The notes under the pieces: model-generated
Seen by the model: only the letters and a program-made list of their open reading frames with translations
The model's database searches: none
What the model was told of the DNA's origin: nothing
Shown here: piece after piece, positions 56,004 through 64,000 of the stretch
Numbering within the stretch: position 1 is the stretch's first letter
Layout: every line of letters starts with the position of its first letter
Position numbers and translations under genes: made by a program
Origin: Marinibium conchae
GTDB taxonomy: Bacteria; Pseudomonadota; Gammaproteobacteria; Enterobacterales; Alteromonadaceae
DNA length: 64,000 bases
Direction: 5' to 3'
Assembly: GCF_015595035.1 (NCBI RefSeq)
Contig: NZ_JADNRN010000004.1
Coordinates: 1-64,000, forward strand

Positions 56004-56642
56004 GTGTTTTACAAAATTTCGAAACTGTTTTCATCTACCAGAGTGCCAAGCTTAGCTATACAAGCGCGCACATCAACTAAAAGGAAACAAGCTGGCATTA
56101 CGCTGCTTGAGCTGATGATAACTGTCTCAATTCTAGCCGTTGCACTTACTGTTGTCTCGCCGAATATAAAAGATTTTTTAACCAAAAATAGAATTACCGG
56201 TGAAATAAATGAGATCAGCGGGCTCATTCAGTACGCGAGGCATCTTTCGATAGACGAACAAACGCCTGTAACAGTCTGTCCTTCAAGTAATTATAGCGAT
56301 TGCTCGAACGATTGGAATGATCCTAAGATTGCGTTTATTGATCGCAATGGTGATGGACAAAGAAATGACAACGAAGCTAATGCAAACTTTGAAGACTTAC
56401 GAATAGCAAGCACGGCATCATCTGATTCGACAACAATGACTGGCCCGAATGCAACGATTGAATTTGAGGAAAATGGTGTGGCGAGTCAAGGTTTTACCCT
56501 TCTAATTTGCCCCGATACCAACGATGCAAAATTTGCAAGAGCAGTTAATGTCTCTCTGCAAGGCCGTGTGAGAGTGAGTAAAGACACCGACGGTGATGGA
56601 GTGCATGAGAAGCCAGATGGAAGTCCACTTACCTGTAGCTAA
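56004..56642 (+). CDS. fimT: Type IV minor pilin FimT/GspH-like
   Basis: Prepilin of 212 residues. The type III signal reads AG31/ITLLE with Glu at mature position 5, followed by a hydrophobic helix (LMITVSILAVALTVV). A GspH/FimT body follows. It has an EF-hand-like loop D-R-N-G-D-G with Glu at position 12 (near 109-121). The GTG start has AGGGG seven bases upstream and leaves a 31-residue leader, longer than the usual 5-20 but on record for FimT types. It is alone on the plus strand, opposite the pil genes. Confidence 0.8.
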   Translation: MFYKISKLFSSTRVPSLAIQARTSTKRKQAGITLLELMITVSILAVALTVVSPNIKDFLTKNRITGEINEISGLIQYARHLSIDEQTPVTVCPSSNYSDCSNDWNDPKIAFIDRNGDGQRNDNEANANFEDLRIASTASSDSTTMTGPNATIEFEENGVASQGFTLLICPDTNDAKFARAVNVSLQGRVRVSKDTDGDGVHEKPDGSPLTCS

Positions 56643-56679
56643 AGTTACTTATACCTACCGTCGCTACAAGCACACGAAG

Positions 56680-56704
56680 GCCTTGCCTCAGACTGAGACA
56701 AGGC
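56680..56704. terminator. Hairpin between fimT and the spondin-domain gene
   Basis: GCCTTG-CTCA and TGAG-CAAGGC pair around a 3-base loop with one mismatch, between the two convergent genes. No T run follows on either strand, so it is only a likely transcription barrier. Confidence 0.4.
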
Positions 56705-56713
56705 TACACTTTG

Positions 56714-57382
56714 CTACCTTACTCGTCTAATCTCGATTTTAGCAACGGCATCTCGCCAATCGTACACCGAAGGCAATAAATCGCCCTCCCCGTGAATACC
56801 GGAAGCAATGTGTACGAAGCCCTCGTCACCGTCACTCGCACTAGGTGAGGCACCTGCGCCACCGCACGCAGGGCCAGGAATGTTGGCGCATAATTCATCG
56901 TTAGCTTCACTACCGGCATCATAAGCACTTGCCATATAAGTACGACTTCCCCATGCTGGCAGTCTTACCGAATTTACCGAAACGAAAGTGTCGTTAGTTG
57001 GAATTAACATTGCCGCAAGACTAAAGCGGTTAAAACGGCGACTGGACGAAATGTCGAAGGTAACTGACTCGCCTGGCGCTAATAGACCTTCAGTTGCATT
57101 ACTTGCACTGACCAGACTAGGTGCACCATCGAGAACATCTTTTAATGGCGTGGGGTTTCCTGACTCGGCAAGTTCAGCTAGTGGTGCTGAAGCTGCCTGA
57201 CCTAATTCGAAAAAACTGATTGCTCGTTTATGCGTTGCCGATAACACCGGAGTGAAGGTCTGCCCTTTCGTCATGTTAGTGACTGTTACTTCATAGCTTC
57301 TTTCACTTTGATAATAATTTGCGCTTGCATTGCTGGTGCTTACTGCTAATAAAGCTAAGCTGGCTAATATTCTTTTTTTCAT
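56714..57382 (-). CDS. Spondin-domain secreted protein
   Basis: Protein of 222 residues with a signal peptide (ending SNASA near residue 22) and a spondin_N domain: YEVTVTNMTKGQTFTPVL at the start, then FFELGQAASAPLAELAESG and LLAPGESVTFDI. In bacteria such proteins are small secreted or surface proteins of unknown role; in animals the domain is found in F-spondin. It lies inside the pilin cluster, between fimT and pilE, on the same strand as pilE but after the pilE terminator, so it has its own expression. Confidence 0.8.
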   Translation of the reverse strand: MKKRILASLALLAVSTSNASANYYQSERSYEVTVTNMTKGQTFTPVLSATHKRAISFFELGQAASAPLAELAESGNPTPLKDVLDGAPSLVSASNATEGLLAPGESVTFDISSSRRFNRFSLAAMLIPTNDTFVSVNSVRLPAWGSRTYMASAYDAGSEANDELCANIPGPACGGAGASPSASDGDEGFVHIASGIHGEGDLLPSVYDWRDAVAKIEIRRVR

Positions 57383-57475
57383 TTTGTTGCTCCGAGTATG
57401 CTGTCGCTAATTGGACAAAATTTATACTAAGGAGCAGTTGTCACGAAACAATCACAAATGAATAACGCTAAACAA

Positions 57476-57513
57476 ACAAAAAAGTCATGAATTCAACACG
57501 AAAACATGACTTT
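57476..57513 (-). terminator. Terminator of the pilVWXY1E operon
   Basis: On the minus strand AAAGTCATG and CATGACTTT pair around a 15-base loop and run into TTTTTTG. It lies 33 bases past the pilE stop and separates the pilus operon from the spondin-domain gene. Confidence 0.8.
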
Positions 57514-57545
57514 CAAGTCTTAGCCACAAATAAATTAGATTCGAC

Positions 57546-58013
57546 TTAGCAAGTCCAACAGAACTCATCATTGCCTATATTGCCGTCGTCATTTTTATCC
57601 CACGCTTTTCGGCCATCACTAAAATAGAAAAGCGCGCCGTCGCCATCTACTGATGTTCCAGCAACAGGTGTGGCCATCAATCGATAAGTAATGCCATTGG
57701 CTGACACAATATCGATCGTTAAGTCGTATTGCCTTTTTGCCGCCGGTTCTGAGCTAGGGCTGTGTGCAGCAAAAACATCTGGAGTACCTGTATCATTGCC
57801 GCCAGTTGCTGCACCCCTGTAGGTATAATTAGAAGCGTTATGCCTTTCCATTGCGGTTGCAAACGACATTAAGTCGGCCTGCGCCGTGCTACGAGACGAC
57901 GATGCAACCATAGCTTGATAGCTAGGAAATGCAATCGCCGTAATAATACCGACTATAGCCACAACAATCATAAGCTCAATTAAGGTAAAACCTTGCTCAT
58001 GTGGCTTATTCAT
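57546..58013 (-). CDS. pilE: Type IV minor pilin PilE
   Basis: Prepilin of 155 residues. The leader is seven residues, with cleavage after G8, then FTLIE with Glu5 and the hydrophobic helix LMIVVAIVGIITAIAF. Near the C-terminus is a complete EF-hand-type loop DKNDDGNIGNDE, and the chain ends F-C-W-T-C, a close CxxC pair. The body is that of the PilE minor pilins encoded next to pilY1. Its ATG shares a base with the pilY1 stop (TAATG). Confidence 0.87.
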   Translation of the reverse strand: MNKPHEQGFTLIELMIVVAIVGIITAIAFPSYQAMVASSSRSTAQADLMSFATAMERHNASNYTYRGAATGGNDTGTPDVFAAHSPSSEPAAKRQYDLTIDIVSANGITYRLMATPVAGTSVDGDGALFYFSDGRKAWDKNDDGNIGNDEFCWTC

Positions 58014-61000
58014 TATTGACGCTCCACTTCAGTTTTCCAAGTGTTCTTCTGAACACGCTCAAACCGTCCATAGATATTACGAGCTAAGCACTCAAAGTCA
58101 GAGCCGCATGGTCTAATATCACCATTTTCGTCCGTTTCTATTACCGCCGACACACACTCGGCACCTAAGCATACCACCGGACTAACAATATTCTCGATGA
58201 GTATCTTGGTGTCTGGTGCTATGCCTGTTTGCTTCAATTGTGCATAACGGTCGGTGGCATCCTGCTGGTCATTGTCATTAAGATCTTCAACCGCGTTTCC
58301 ATCTACCAAGTTCACTAAGTAAGCACGACTATTACCCGTTGGTGGAGCACAGGCGCTAGTGCTTGCGCTCGAGGGCAGATAAGTGGTGAAAAATATCTGG
58401 TAATCAAGAATAAGTGGAGAGGCAAGTACCTTTTCACCGCCACTTGTTAACCTGATCATCCAGCCACTTTTTGACGAAAACAGCGTATTTTGGATTGCTC
58501 GCTCCTCTTCGTTATCGCTAGTGAGCAGATGTTCAGTCGCGTCGTACAAATCGCTCAACTGAAGAGGTGTCGACGGCAAGGTGAATTTATTAGCAGAGTC
58601 TCTGACAAATACGCCATCGTCTTTTATCATGTAAAAATTATCATTAATAGTCGTATTTAGCGGCCCCGCTCTGAAGCCTGACCCGATAGCAACGGCATAA
58701 TAGTGTTCATTAACCGTGGAAATCTCAGAGACGTCTGGTGCGTAGTAGAAGCGACGATTGTTCTCAGGCTCGTCGCCACCAGTTTGAGCTAGCAGACCGC
58801 CACTGACCAACTTGTTCACTGGCTCGCCATTATAGATATCTAGGCGGAATATTTGCCCGCCGGTATCAGCAACATACATGTGATCAGCTAAGCTATCATT
58901 GTCGCGATCAATAACAGCAATGCGAGCAGGTATTGAATACTGCATATCAGGTAGATTTAAATCAGCAGTGTTACTATTGCTCGCTGACCACAACAGGTCT
59001 CCATTATCAGCGTCAATAATATACACAGAGTTACCAACTGTGTCTGCACTGCGCTCGGCCTTATCATCTTGATCATCATCGTAACCAGCGCCAATAATCA
59101 TTACGTTCTTAATAACGTCACCAATTTTTACCTTGGTAATAGTAGGCCGCGACCAAGTTTGCCCTAGATTGAAATAGTCACCTTGACCACCTTCTATGGT
59201 AAACACAATTTTCGGATCCAGCTTGGATGTCACGTCAACAACATAGTAGTTTGTTCCACCTCGACGCATACCAATATATATATATTTTTTGCCTTCATAC
59301 TCACGGTACACCATGTCTCCATCGATGCCGTAAATGTGATTGAAAGAGCTCGCATTTCGATAAAACTCATTTAGGTTACCCATCAGCGATTTTGGCATAA
59401 TCGCAAAGTTCTCTTCTCCAGTTTCAGCATCAATCGAATGAAGGAAGCCGTGATTCGTGGCAACAAATACCGCACTGTCTGTCGCACTGTAGTTAACAAT
59501 AACCGGTTGCGAATGTATGGGGTCACCCATCTGTAAGCGCACGTCCTCGGTGGAACCATCTCCATCGTCATCGCGCACATCAACGCCTCGAGCCCATTTT
59601 AATATAAGTTCACGGGTACCTGCGGGATCAGAGGTTGAGTCTAAGTTCAAGTCTACGTCGAGTATGTTTGTATTGTTTTCGTTCAGCTCATTGGCCGCCG
59701 TTATAACTGAACCTTCGCCGTCAAAGAAATACACTCTGCGCACTAGGTCCAAGCGACTCGCAGCGCCTCCCTCACGAACATCGTTACCATCAGTTGTAGT
59801 AGACCAATAAGACTGACTATTTTCACTAAAGAAGCCGGTTGAACCGTCGACTGCATTCATGTTGTTGCGATCAAGCACGGTGTCACCGCTGATTTTGTAC
59901 TTCTTCAGATTACCGGGCCATAGCGCACCTTCTGACGGTTTGAACAAAGCGAAGTACAGTTCGTCTCTGTGGGTTAATCGGTTCAGCTGATTTACCGCTA
60001 CACCAGGAGATACAAAGGTCGCATTAACATCCTTAACGCTTCTAAGGATGGTTTGAAATGCTTGTACTAAGTCTTCGCTATTATCTGCTTGATAAAAACC
60101 ACCACCGCTTTGCAGCGCTAGCTGATTCAAGAAACTGTTTGCAGTCGAATTGGCAGCAAAGCCAATTGTATGTGTTACCACACGCGCATCGATAACAGAG
60201 TCGTCTGAATCGCTTATATTTGTCACTAGGTCGACACCGCACTTCTCGCCGCCGCTACCGGAGCATGAAGTACCCAGCATTGCTTGAATTTCATCAACAC
60301 TGTGGTTGTTATTCGCGATACCGTCTGATAATAAAACGATGTGATTATTAACCTGACACTGCAGATCAACAACGGGGGAAATATATTCTGCTCCATCTGG
60401 AATGTATTCCTGAATACAGTCAGGGTCGCTTAGGTTATCTGCATCACAGCCTTCAGGACGAACAGCGTTAGCCCCTATGTACGATGCTCGGTGACTAACT
60501 CGAGTACTTGCACGCACGCGCCAATTTACATCATCGAGCCCACGCTTGAGCCCATATAATACCTCGTTTCCACCGAAGTAATTGGCGGCTTCATAAAGAG
60601 TATCTACAATGGGCGTATAACCATTCGGCGAGAGCTCATCAACTTTGCCCATAAGATGCTGTCTTACGGTTGAAGATGCGCCTGGCGTTGCATTTCCTTC
60701 AAAGTCAATAATTAAACGAGCCGCACCCGAAGGTTTACCGTTTACGGTGTAACCACCACGTTTCGCGCCCGTGAATTCCGACATGATAAACATCATTTTA
60801 TTACCGTTTCTCCAACCTGAGCGATTCACTATCGTTTGAACTATAGTTTTAATCGACGGGCTGCGATAATCATTATTCGCGCTCCAGGTTGGAATATTGT
60901 CCCAACTTACTGGCGCCGTTTTGCTTTTGTCTCGCTGCATGTACCTTACGTAGGGATTGAAATCGTTAGGGTGATCTTCATTAACCCCCTGTATTGTCAT

Positions 61001-62101
61001 TCTAGCGCCACTTTCGTTATAAGTATTGTGCGCAGTAAACTCTAAATATGCATCTAATATAACGGCATTTTGGGGAACATTAACACCTTGGAATCGTAAA
61101 CCTACAAAGCGATTATTGGCGCTGTCAAAAGTGAGTTCGGTGCCGGTTGATTCATTCCCATCCCACCTTTCTTCGGCATTCTCACCCTGACTCTCAATTT
61201 GATAAATCAGACGCTCGCGCATGCAACCTGTCGCAGTGCTCTCATCGTAGGTAATGATAAGCTGAGGGGTTCGCCCCGTACCGGCATCAAGCGACGCAGC
61301 TGTGCGATTACTCGCCGTCACGTTACTTTCACCCCTAATTATCATGCTGAGCGCATTACCACCGCACCAATCGCCGCGATTAACTACTTCTTGAATAACA
61401 GCAGAAAGGTCGGGTGTATTCACTGTTTCTTCCGCTAATGGGAAATCATTATCTGTTTCCCAAATAACGGCTGCACCTGTCGTTGAACGATCGGAAATAT
61501 TATCATCCTGTGCCAAGAATGCCGTTGAATTACCAACCGCTTCAGCTTTTATCGTAATCTCGGCTTGCGAGGTATTCATATTCGTTGAAGTAAATCGCAA
61601 ATAGGCGCCGGTAATCACTGCACCACGAGGAATTCTGACTTCTTCGTAGCGCAAGCCAGTAAACACCTCTTCAGTGCCTTTGGTCAGCTCAAGTTGATTA
61701 GAAGTTAGATTCACCTCTTCATCAATTTCAGTGGCATCATTTTGACTTGATGTAATTGGTAGTATCAGTTCAGGCGCTACTGGGCTATCAATATCTCTAA
61801 CAGGGAAAAGAATTGGACCACCGTAATCAGAAAAGCGCATCAAACCGGCATTAATATTTGTGGCCGAGCGCAAGGTGTCCTTCAAGGCATTTTGTACACG
61901 AAGCATTCTCGTTTGACTTGTACCATCTTTTTCACCCATTGATCCAGAGGTGTCCATAATGAATAGTACATTTGGATTATAAGTACTCGACGTACTACCA
62001 GTACCCAAATAAATTTCAAGGTCATCGCCCATAGCGCTCATGCTAACGAGCATGGTGAGCGCGAATGCACTAAATGAATTTACTATCTTTTTGATTTTCA
62101 T
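58013..62101 (-). CDS. pilY1: PilY1-like pilus tip adhesin
   Basis: Very large (1362 residues) tip-associated protein that governs pilus biogenesis, adhesion and surface sensing. The signal peptide ends near 25 (SAMGDDL). A von Willebrand A domain has the MIDAS D50-T-S52-G-S54, with later ligands near T496 (NGYTPIVD) and LLSDGIANNN. Inside it, two copies of a beta-sandwich-like domain (about 120-286 and 300-467) are inserted. The C-terminal beta-propeller (about 740-1320) has a Ca-type loop DRDNDSLAD near 1070. I start at 62101, with AAGGA upstream; an in-frame start 14 codons earlier overlaps pilX's stop. Confidence 0.92.
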   Translation of the reverse strand: MKIKKIVNSFSAFALTMLVSMSAMGDDLEIYLGTGSTSSTYNPNVLFIMDTSGSMGEKDGTSQTRMLRVQNALKDTLRSATNINAGLMRFSDYGGPILFPVRDIDSPVAPELILPITSSQNDATEIDEEVNLTSNQLELTKGTEEVFTGLRYEEVRIPRGAVITGAYLRFTSTNMNTSQAEITIKAEAVGNSTAFLAQDDNISDRSTTGAAVIWETDNDFPLAEETVNTPDLSAVIQEVVNRGDWCGGNALSMIIRGESNVTASNRTAASLDAGTGRTPQLIITYDESTATGCMRERLIYQIESQGENAEERWDGNESTGTELTFDSANNRFVGLRFQGVNVPQNAVILDAYLEFTAHNTYNESGARMTIQGVNEDHPNDFNPYVRYMQRDKSKTAPVSWDNIPTWSANNDYRSPSIKTIVQTIVNRSGWRNGNKMMFIMSEFTGAKRGGYTVNGKPSGAARLIIDFEGNATPGASSTVRQHLMGKVDELSPNGYTPIVDTLYEAANYFGGNEVLYGLKRGLDDVNWRVRASTRVSHRASYIGANAVRPEGCDADNLSDPDCIQEYIPDGAEYISPVVDLQCQVNNHIVLLSDGIANNNHSVDEIQAMLGTSCSGSGGEKCGVDLVTNISDSDDSVIDARVVTHTIGFAANSTANSFLNQLALQSGGGFYQADNSEDLVQAFQTILRSVKDVNATFVSPGVAVNQLNRLTHRDELYFALFKPSEGALWPGNLKKYKISGDTVLDRNNMNAVDGSTGFFSENSQSYWSTTTDGNDVREGGAASRLDLVRRVYFFDGEGSVITAANELNENNTNILDVDLNLDSTSDPAGTRELILKWARGVDVRDDDGDGSTEDVRLQMGDPIHSQPVIVNYSATDSAVFVATNHGFLHSIDAETGEENFAIMPKSLMGNLNEFYRNASSFNHIYGIDGDMVYREYEGKKYIYIGMRRGGTNYYVVDVTSKLDPKIVFTIEGGQGDYFNLGQTWSRPTITKVKIGDVIKNVMIIGAGYDDDQDDKAERSADTVGNSVYIIDADNGDLLWSASNSNTADLNLPDMQYSIPARIAVIDRDNDSLADHMYVADTGGQIFRLDIYNGEPVNKLVSGGLLAQTGGDEPENNRRFYYAPDVSEISTVNEHYYAVAIGSGFRAGPLNTTINDNFYMIKDDGVFVRDSANKFTLPSTPLQLSDLYDATEHLLTSDNEEERAIQNTLFSSKSGWMIRLTSGGEKVLASPLILDYQIFFTTYLPSSASTSACAPPTGNSRAYLVNLVDGNAVEDLNDNDQQDATDRYAQLKQTGIAPDTKILIENIVSPVVCLGAECVSAVIETDENGDIRPCGSDFECLARNIYGRFERVQKNTWKTEVERQ
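60701..61744 (-). repeat. Two tandem beta-sandwich-like domains inserted in the PilY1 vWA domain
   Basis: Two stretches of about 165 residues align by eye: GLRYEEVRIPRGAVITGAYL and GLRFQGVNVPQNAVILDAYL, followed in each by an F-T-x-x-N turn, a V-x-W, a VVNR or IVNR-x-x-W-x-x-GN block, and an L-I-I-x-Y/F end strand. The pattern recalls DNRLRE/CBM-like sandwich domains. They split the vWA domain between its MIDAS strand and the later MIDAS loop. Confidence 0.7.
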
Positions 62102-62111
62102 TGTCCTTACC

Positions 62112-62675
62112 TCAATTAGATGCTGGTGCGAAAACGGCCGCACTTATGGTATTGGCAACAGCAAAGTTACTTCCTACTGTTTGACCACAACCTCTGACAA
62201 GAAATATATGACAGCTAATGTTGCTGCCACCGATGACATTGCTCGAGCCACGACACGCCTCTTCCCTTACGAAAGCGCTTTTGGACCAACTTCTAGTCTC
62301 TGGATTTGTACGAAAGTTACCATTATCAACATGCATTCTACCGCGAGTTAAACCGTCGTCGGTGATAAATCTGTCTATTCGGTTATTATCAAAACAGCTT
62401 AGCTCATCGTTAACCAAGTCTATTGCATTAAGCTGACGCGCTTCTGAAAGAGGATCGCTCTTAAGTGGGTCTGATAGCAAAGACTCGTCTTCAGATTCAA
62501 ATACAACACCCGCAATAGCTGCTTCAGCAGCATCGAATGCAAAAGATTTCCGCTCCATAGATGCTGCCATTTTTGTCTGCATTAGACCGCTAGAAACCGA
62601 CGCTACGCCCAGAATAGTGAGCGACATTAGTACTAACAGGGCAAACACCATCACCAAACCTTGCTGCTTAATCAT
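62112..62675 (-). CDS. pilX: Type IV pilus minor pilin PilX
   Basis: Minor pilin of 187 residues with the PilX N-terminus: KQQG/LVMVFALLVLMSLTILGVASV, where the Glu at position 5 of the mature pilin is replaced, as usual in PilX/GspK-type proteins. A second conserved stretch (FAFDAAEAAIAGV) follows. Six cysteines in the body could form disulfides. It starts within the end of pilW (ATGA overlap), 10 bases before pilY1. Confidence 0.88.
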   Translation of the reverse strand: MIKQQGLVMVFALLVLMSLTILGVASVSSGLMQTKMAASMERKSFAFDAAEAAIAGVVFESEDESLLSDPLKSDPLSEARQLNAIDLVNDELSCFDNNRIDRFITDDGLTRGRMHVDNGNFRTNPETRSWSKSAFVREEACRGSSNVIGGSNISCHIFLVRGCGQTVGSNFAVANTISAAVFAPASN

Positions 62676-63544
62676 GCGCTACTCCTTACGAAATTTTTCA
62701 TATTTCTTAATGTAATCGTGGTTTCAAATGATTTGTACAAACCAAAATCACTCACCGTGAAAGAATTTTCGTTCAATAATTTAAATGAAGCCTTCTTGTC
62801 CATCGAAATCTCACTATCTCCTTTAACAACGATAGCTATTCTAATTGCAACAATCAGCTTTCCGTTGTCAATCTCATTTTGAATGCCATCGGCGGTTACG
62901 AAACGTGTTGGAATTGCTGAACCGTTTGTTGCGGCCATGCTAGTAACCCCATAAGTCACTTGGAAACTCTCAACATCGTCTAAAATGGTAATTGCATTGT
63001 GCGAGTTATGCCCCTCTGCTGCTTTCTGCCCTCTCAGATACCTTCCATCAAAACCTCTGCAGCGTAATCTGTTATCTGACACAAAATATTCATTTACAAC
63101 GTAAAACTCATCATCATTCAAATAGCCTAGATTATAACCTCTGCAGTCCTGTGAGCCCTGCAGACTCACAACCAAAGTATCATTTGCACCGCTCGCGCCT
63201 TGTATGGAGCCGAGCGCATTTCTGACAGCAAAGGTGCCTGGCAAAATCACCGGATTATTACGTACGAATACATTTTCATCGACGATGTCGACACTAGTAT
63301 TTATATTAGGACTCAATTGATCGTACAGACCGACCATTAACATCTCGCTGCGCAATCGATTGATAATGAAGCGCCCGCTTTCTTGGGTAGAAGCGACGGC
63401 CCTGTTTAGCTTTTCGGTGACTTGGTTACTCACCATCACTTGTATCACAGCACTTGCGATGACTAAACCCAACGCCAATGAAATCATGAGCTCGATTAGG
63501 GTAAAGCCACTCTGCTTGTTGTGTCTGACCAAGAACTTCCTCAT
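62672..63544 (-). CDS. pilW: Type IV pilus minor pilin PilW
   Basis: Prepilin of 290 residues, with cleavage after G13 and FTLIE with Glu at mature position 5, then the helix LMISLALGLVIASAVI. The body with SGRFIINRLRSEM matches PilW. It overlaps both neighbours by a few bases (pilV stop, pilX start), so the minor pilins are translated as a coupled set. Confidence 0.9.
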   Translation of the reverse strand: MRKFLVRHNKQSGFTLIELMISLALGLVIASAVIQVMVSNQVTEKLNRAVASTQESGRFIINRLRSEMLMVGLYDQLSPNINTSVDIVDENVFVRNNPVILPGTFAVRNALGSIQGASGANDTLVVSLQGSQDCRGYNLGYLNDDEFYVVNEYFVSDNRLRCRGFDGRYLRGQKAAEGHNSHNAITILDDVESFQVTYGVTSMAATNGSAIPTRFVTADGIQNEIDNGKLIVAIRIAIVVKGDSEISMDKKASFKLLNENSFTVSDFGLYKSFETTITLRNMKNFVRSSA

Positions 63545-64000
63545 AACGCTACCTCAATGACGACACAATCGTTCGAATCCGTGGAGCTTGTATTACACTT
63601 CGGATTTTCAACACGTTCTTGTCCTTGCCAGTTTTCTACTGGCCACTGCACGATAACTTCATGTATTGAGCCCGCAGTGCATAAATCTGTATCACCATTA
63701 TCCTTATCTTGGCAGGAAAGGTTGATAGTCGCATTGGGGTTTGACATGACCGTCGCGCATGACATTTGATAAGCGTCGAATTGAGCCAGTTCACTTGAAC
63801 TACAATCACCGGTCTGACAGTTTGGAATTTCAGCTGGATGGGTTTTACAGAAACAGTCATAGGGCAAGGCGCCCGAAGTTGAGCAGGTAAGAGTACTAAA
63901 ATTATATATATCATTGTCGAAGTACGCATTATCAACAATAAAACCGTCAGTTTCGTCAGACGGGATAGCGTTTGCGATTAATCGTTCACTAAACTGTTGC
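63541..64000 (-). CDS. pilV: Type IV pilus minor pilin PilV, C-terminal part
   Basis: The reading frame runs unbroken off the right edge of the window and gives about 152 residues without a start. The visible part begins SERLIANAIP-like (FSERLIANAI) and has several Cys pairs (CFCKTHP, CQTGDC, LSCQDKDNGDTDLC). Content and place ahead of pilW, pilX, pilY1 and pilE identify the PilV-type modification/minor pilin, whose N-terminal prepilin helix lies beyond the edge. The stop overlaps the pilW ATG. Confidence 0.82.
   Translation of the reverse strand, partial: QQFSERLIANAIPSDETDGFIVDNAYFDNDIYNFSTLTCSTSGALPYDCFCKTHPAEIPNCQTGDCSSSELAQFDAYQMSCATVMSNPNATINLSCQDKDNGDTDLCTAGSIHEVIVQWPVENWQGQERVENPKCNTSSTDSNDCVVIEVAL

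Overview
The window looks like chromosomal DNA from a marine-type gammaproteobacterium, most likely of the order Alteromonadales. The basis is conserved gene order (bamD/rluD/pgeF/clpB; nrdR-ribD-ribE-ribB-ribH-nusB-thiL-pgpA; rpoE-rseA-rseB-rseC-lepA-lepB-rnc-era; xseB-ispA-dxs), a PomA/PomB-type flagellar stator, a PEP-CTERM-like exported protein next to a PrsT-like TPR protein, and moderate GC. This placement is inferred from gene content, without any database search. I see no transposase, integrase, phage gene, CRISPR array or tRNA gene, and almost all of the sequence is coding.

Layout. 1-309: two tandem sigma70-type promoters with GC-rich discriminators pointing left out of the window, as expected upstream of an rRNA operon. 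0.3-5.2 kb: pssA, a PEP-CTERM-like secreted protein and a large PrsT-like TPR protein. 5.2-10.7 kb: clpB (heat-shock promoter and leader hairpin), pgeF, rluD and bamD. 10.7-17.4 kb: a photo-oxidative-stress-type module, with a ChrR-like zinc/cupin anti-sigma factor, its ECF sigma factor and a LON-domain protein on the minus strand, and a five-gene plus-strand operon (SnoaL-like, SDR, FAD oxidoreductase, DUF1365, cyclopropane-synthase-family methyltransferase). TGATC-type promoter candidates precede the sigma gene and the operon, and a weaker one precedes the LON gene. 17.4-22.6 kb: pomB/pomA, then xseB-ispA-dxs. 22.6-30 kb: the riboflavin/thiamine cofactor run with nusB and nrdR, then glyA. 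The ribB fusion is a RibBX type whose RibA-like domain lacks the zinc cysteines.

30-41 kb: an isolated lpxD, ettA, an alpha/beta hydrolase, radA, an 814-residue PilZ-domain protein, a CreA-family lipoprotein, serB, ahpA, tatD and pdxH. 41.7-49.2 kb: the envelope-stress and translation run era-rnc-lepB-lepA-rseC-rseB-rseA-rpoE (written in reverse), with a sigmaE-like autoregulatory promoter, then nadB divergently. 51-56 kb: a MaoC-like protein, a YgfX-like frame, sdhE, ygfZ, slyD, glnB and nadE. 56-64 kb: a type IV minor pilin cluster (fimT, then pilE, pilY1, pilX, pilW and a partial pilV on the minus strand) interrupted by a spondin-domain secreted protein.

The features most worth a second look are the ECF/ChrR lipid-modification module with its matched promoters, the PilY1 homologue carrying two copies of a beta-sandwich-like domain inside its von Willebrand A domain, the spondin-domain gene in the pilin locus, the orphan lpxD, the YgfX-like frame with no standard start, and the stable-RNA promoters at the left edge.
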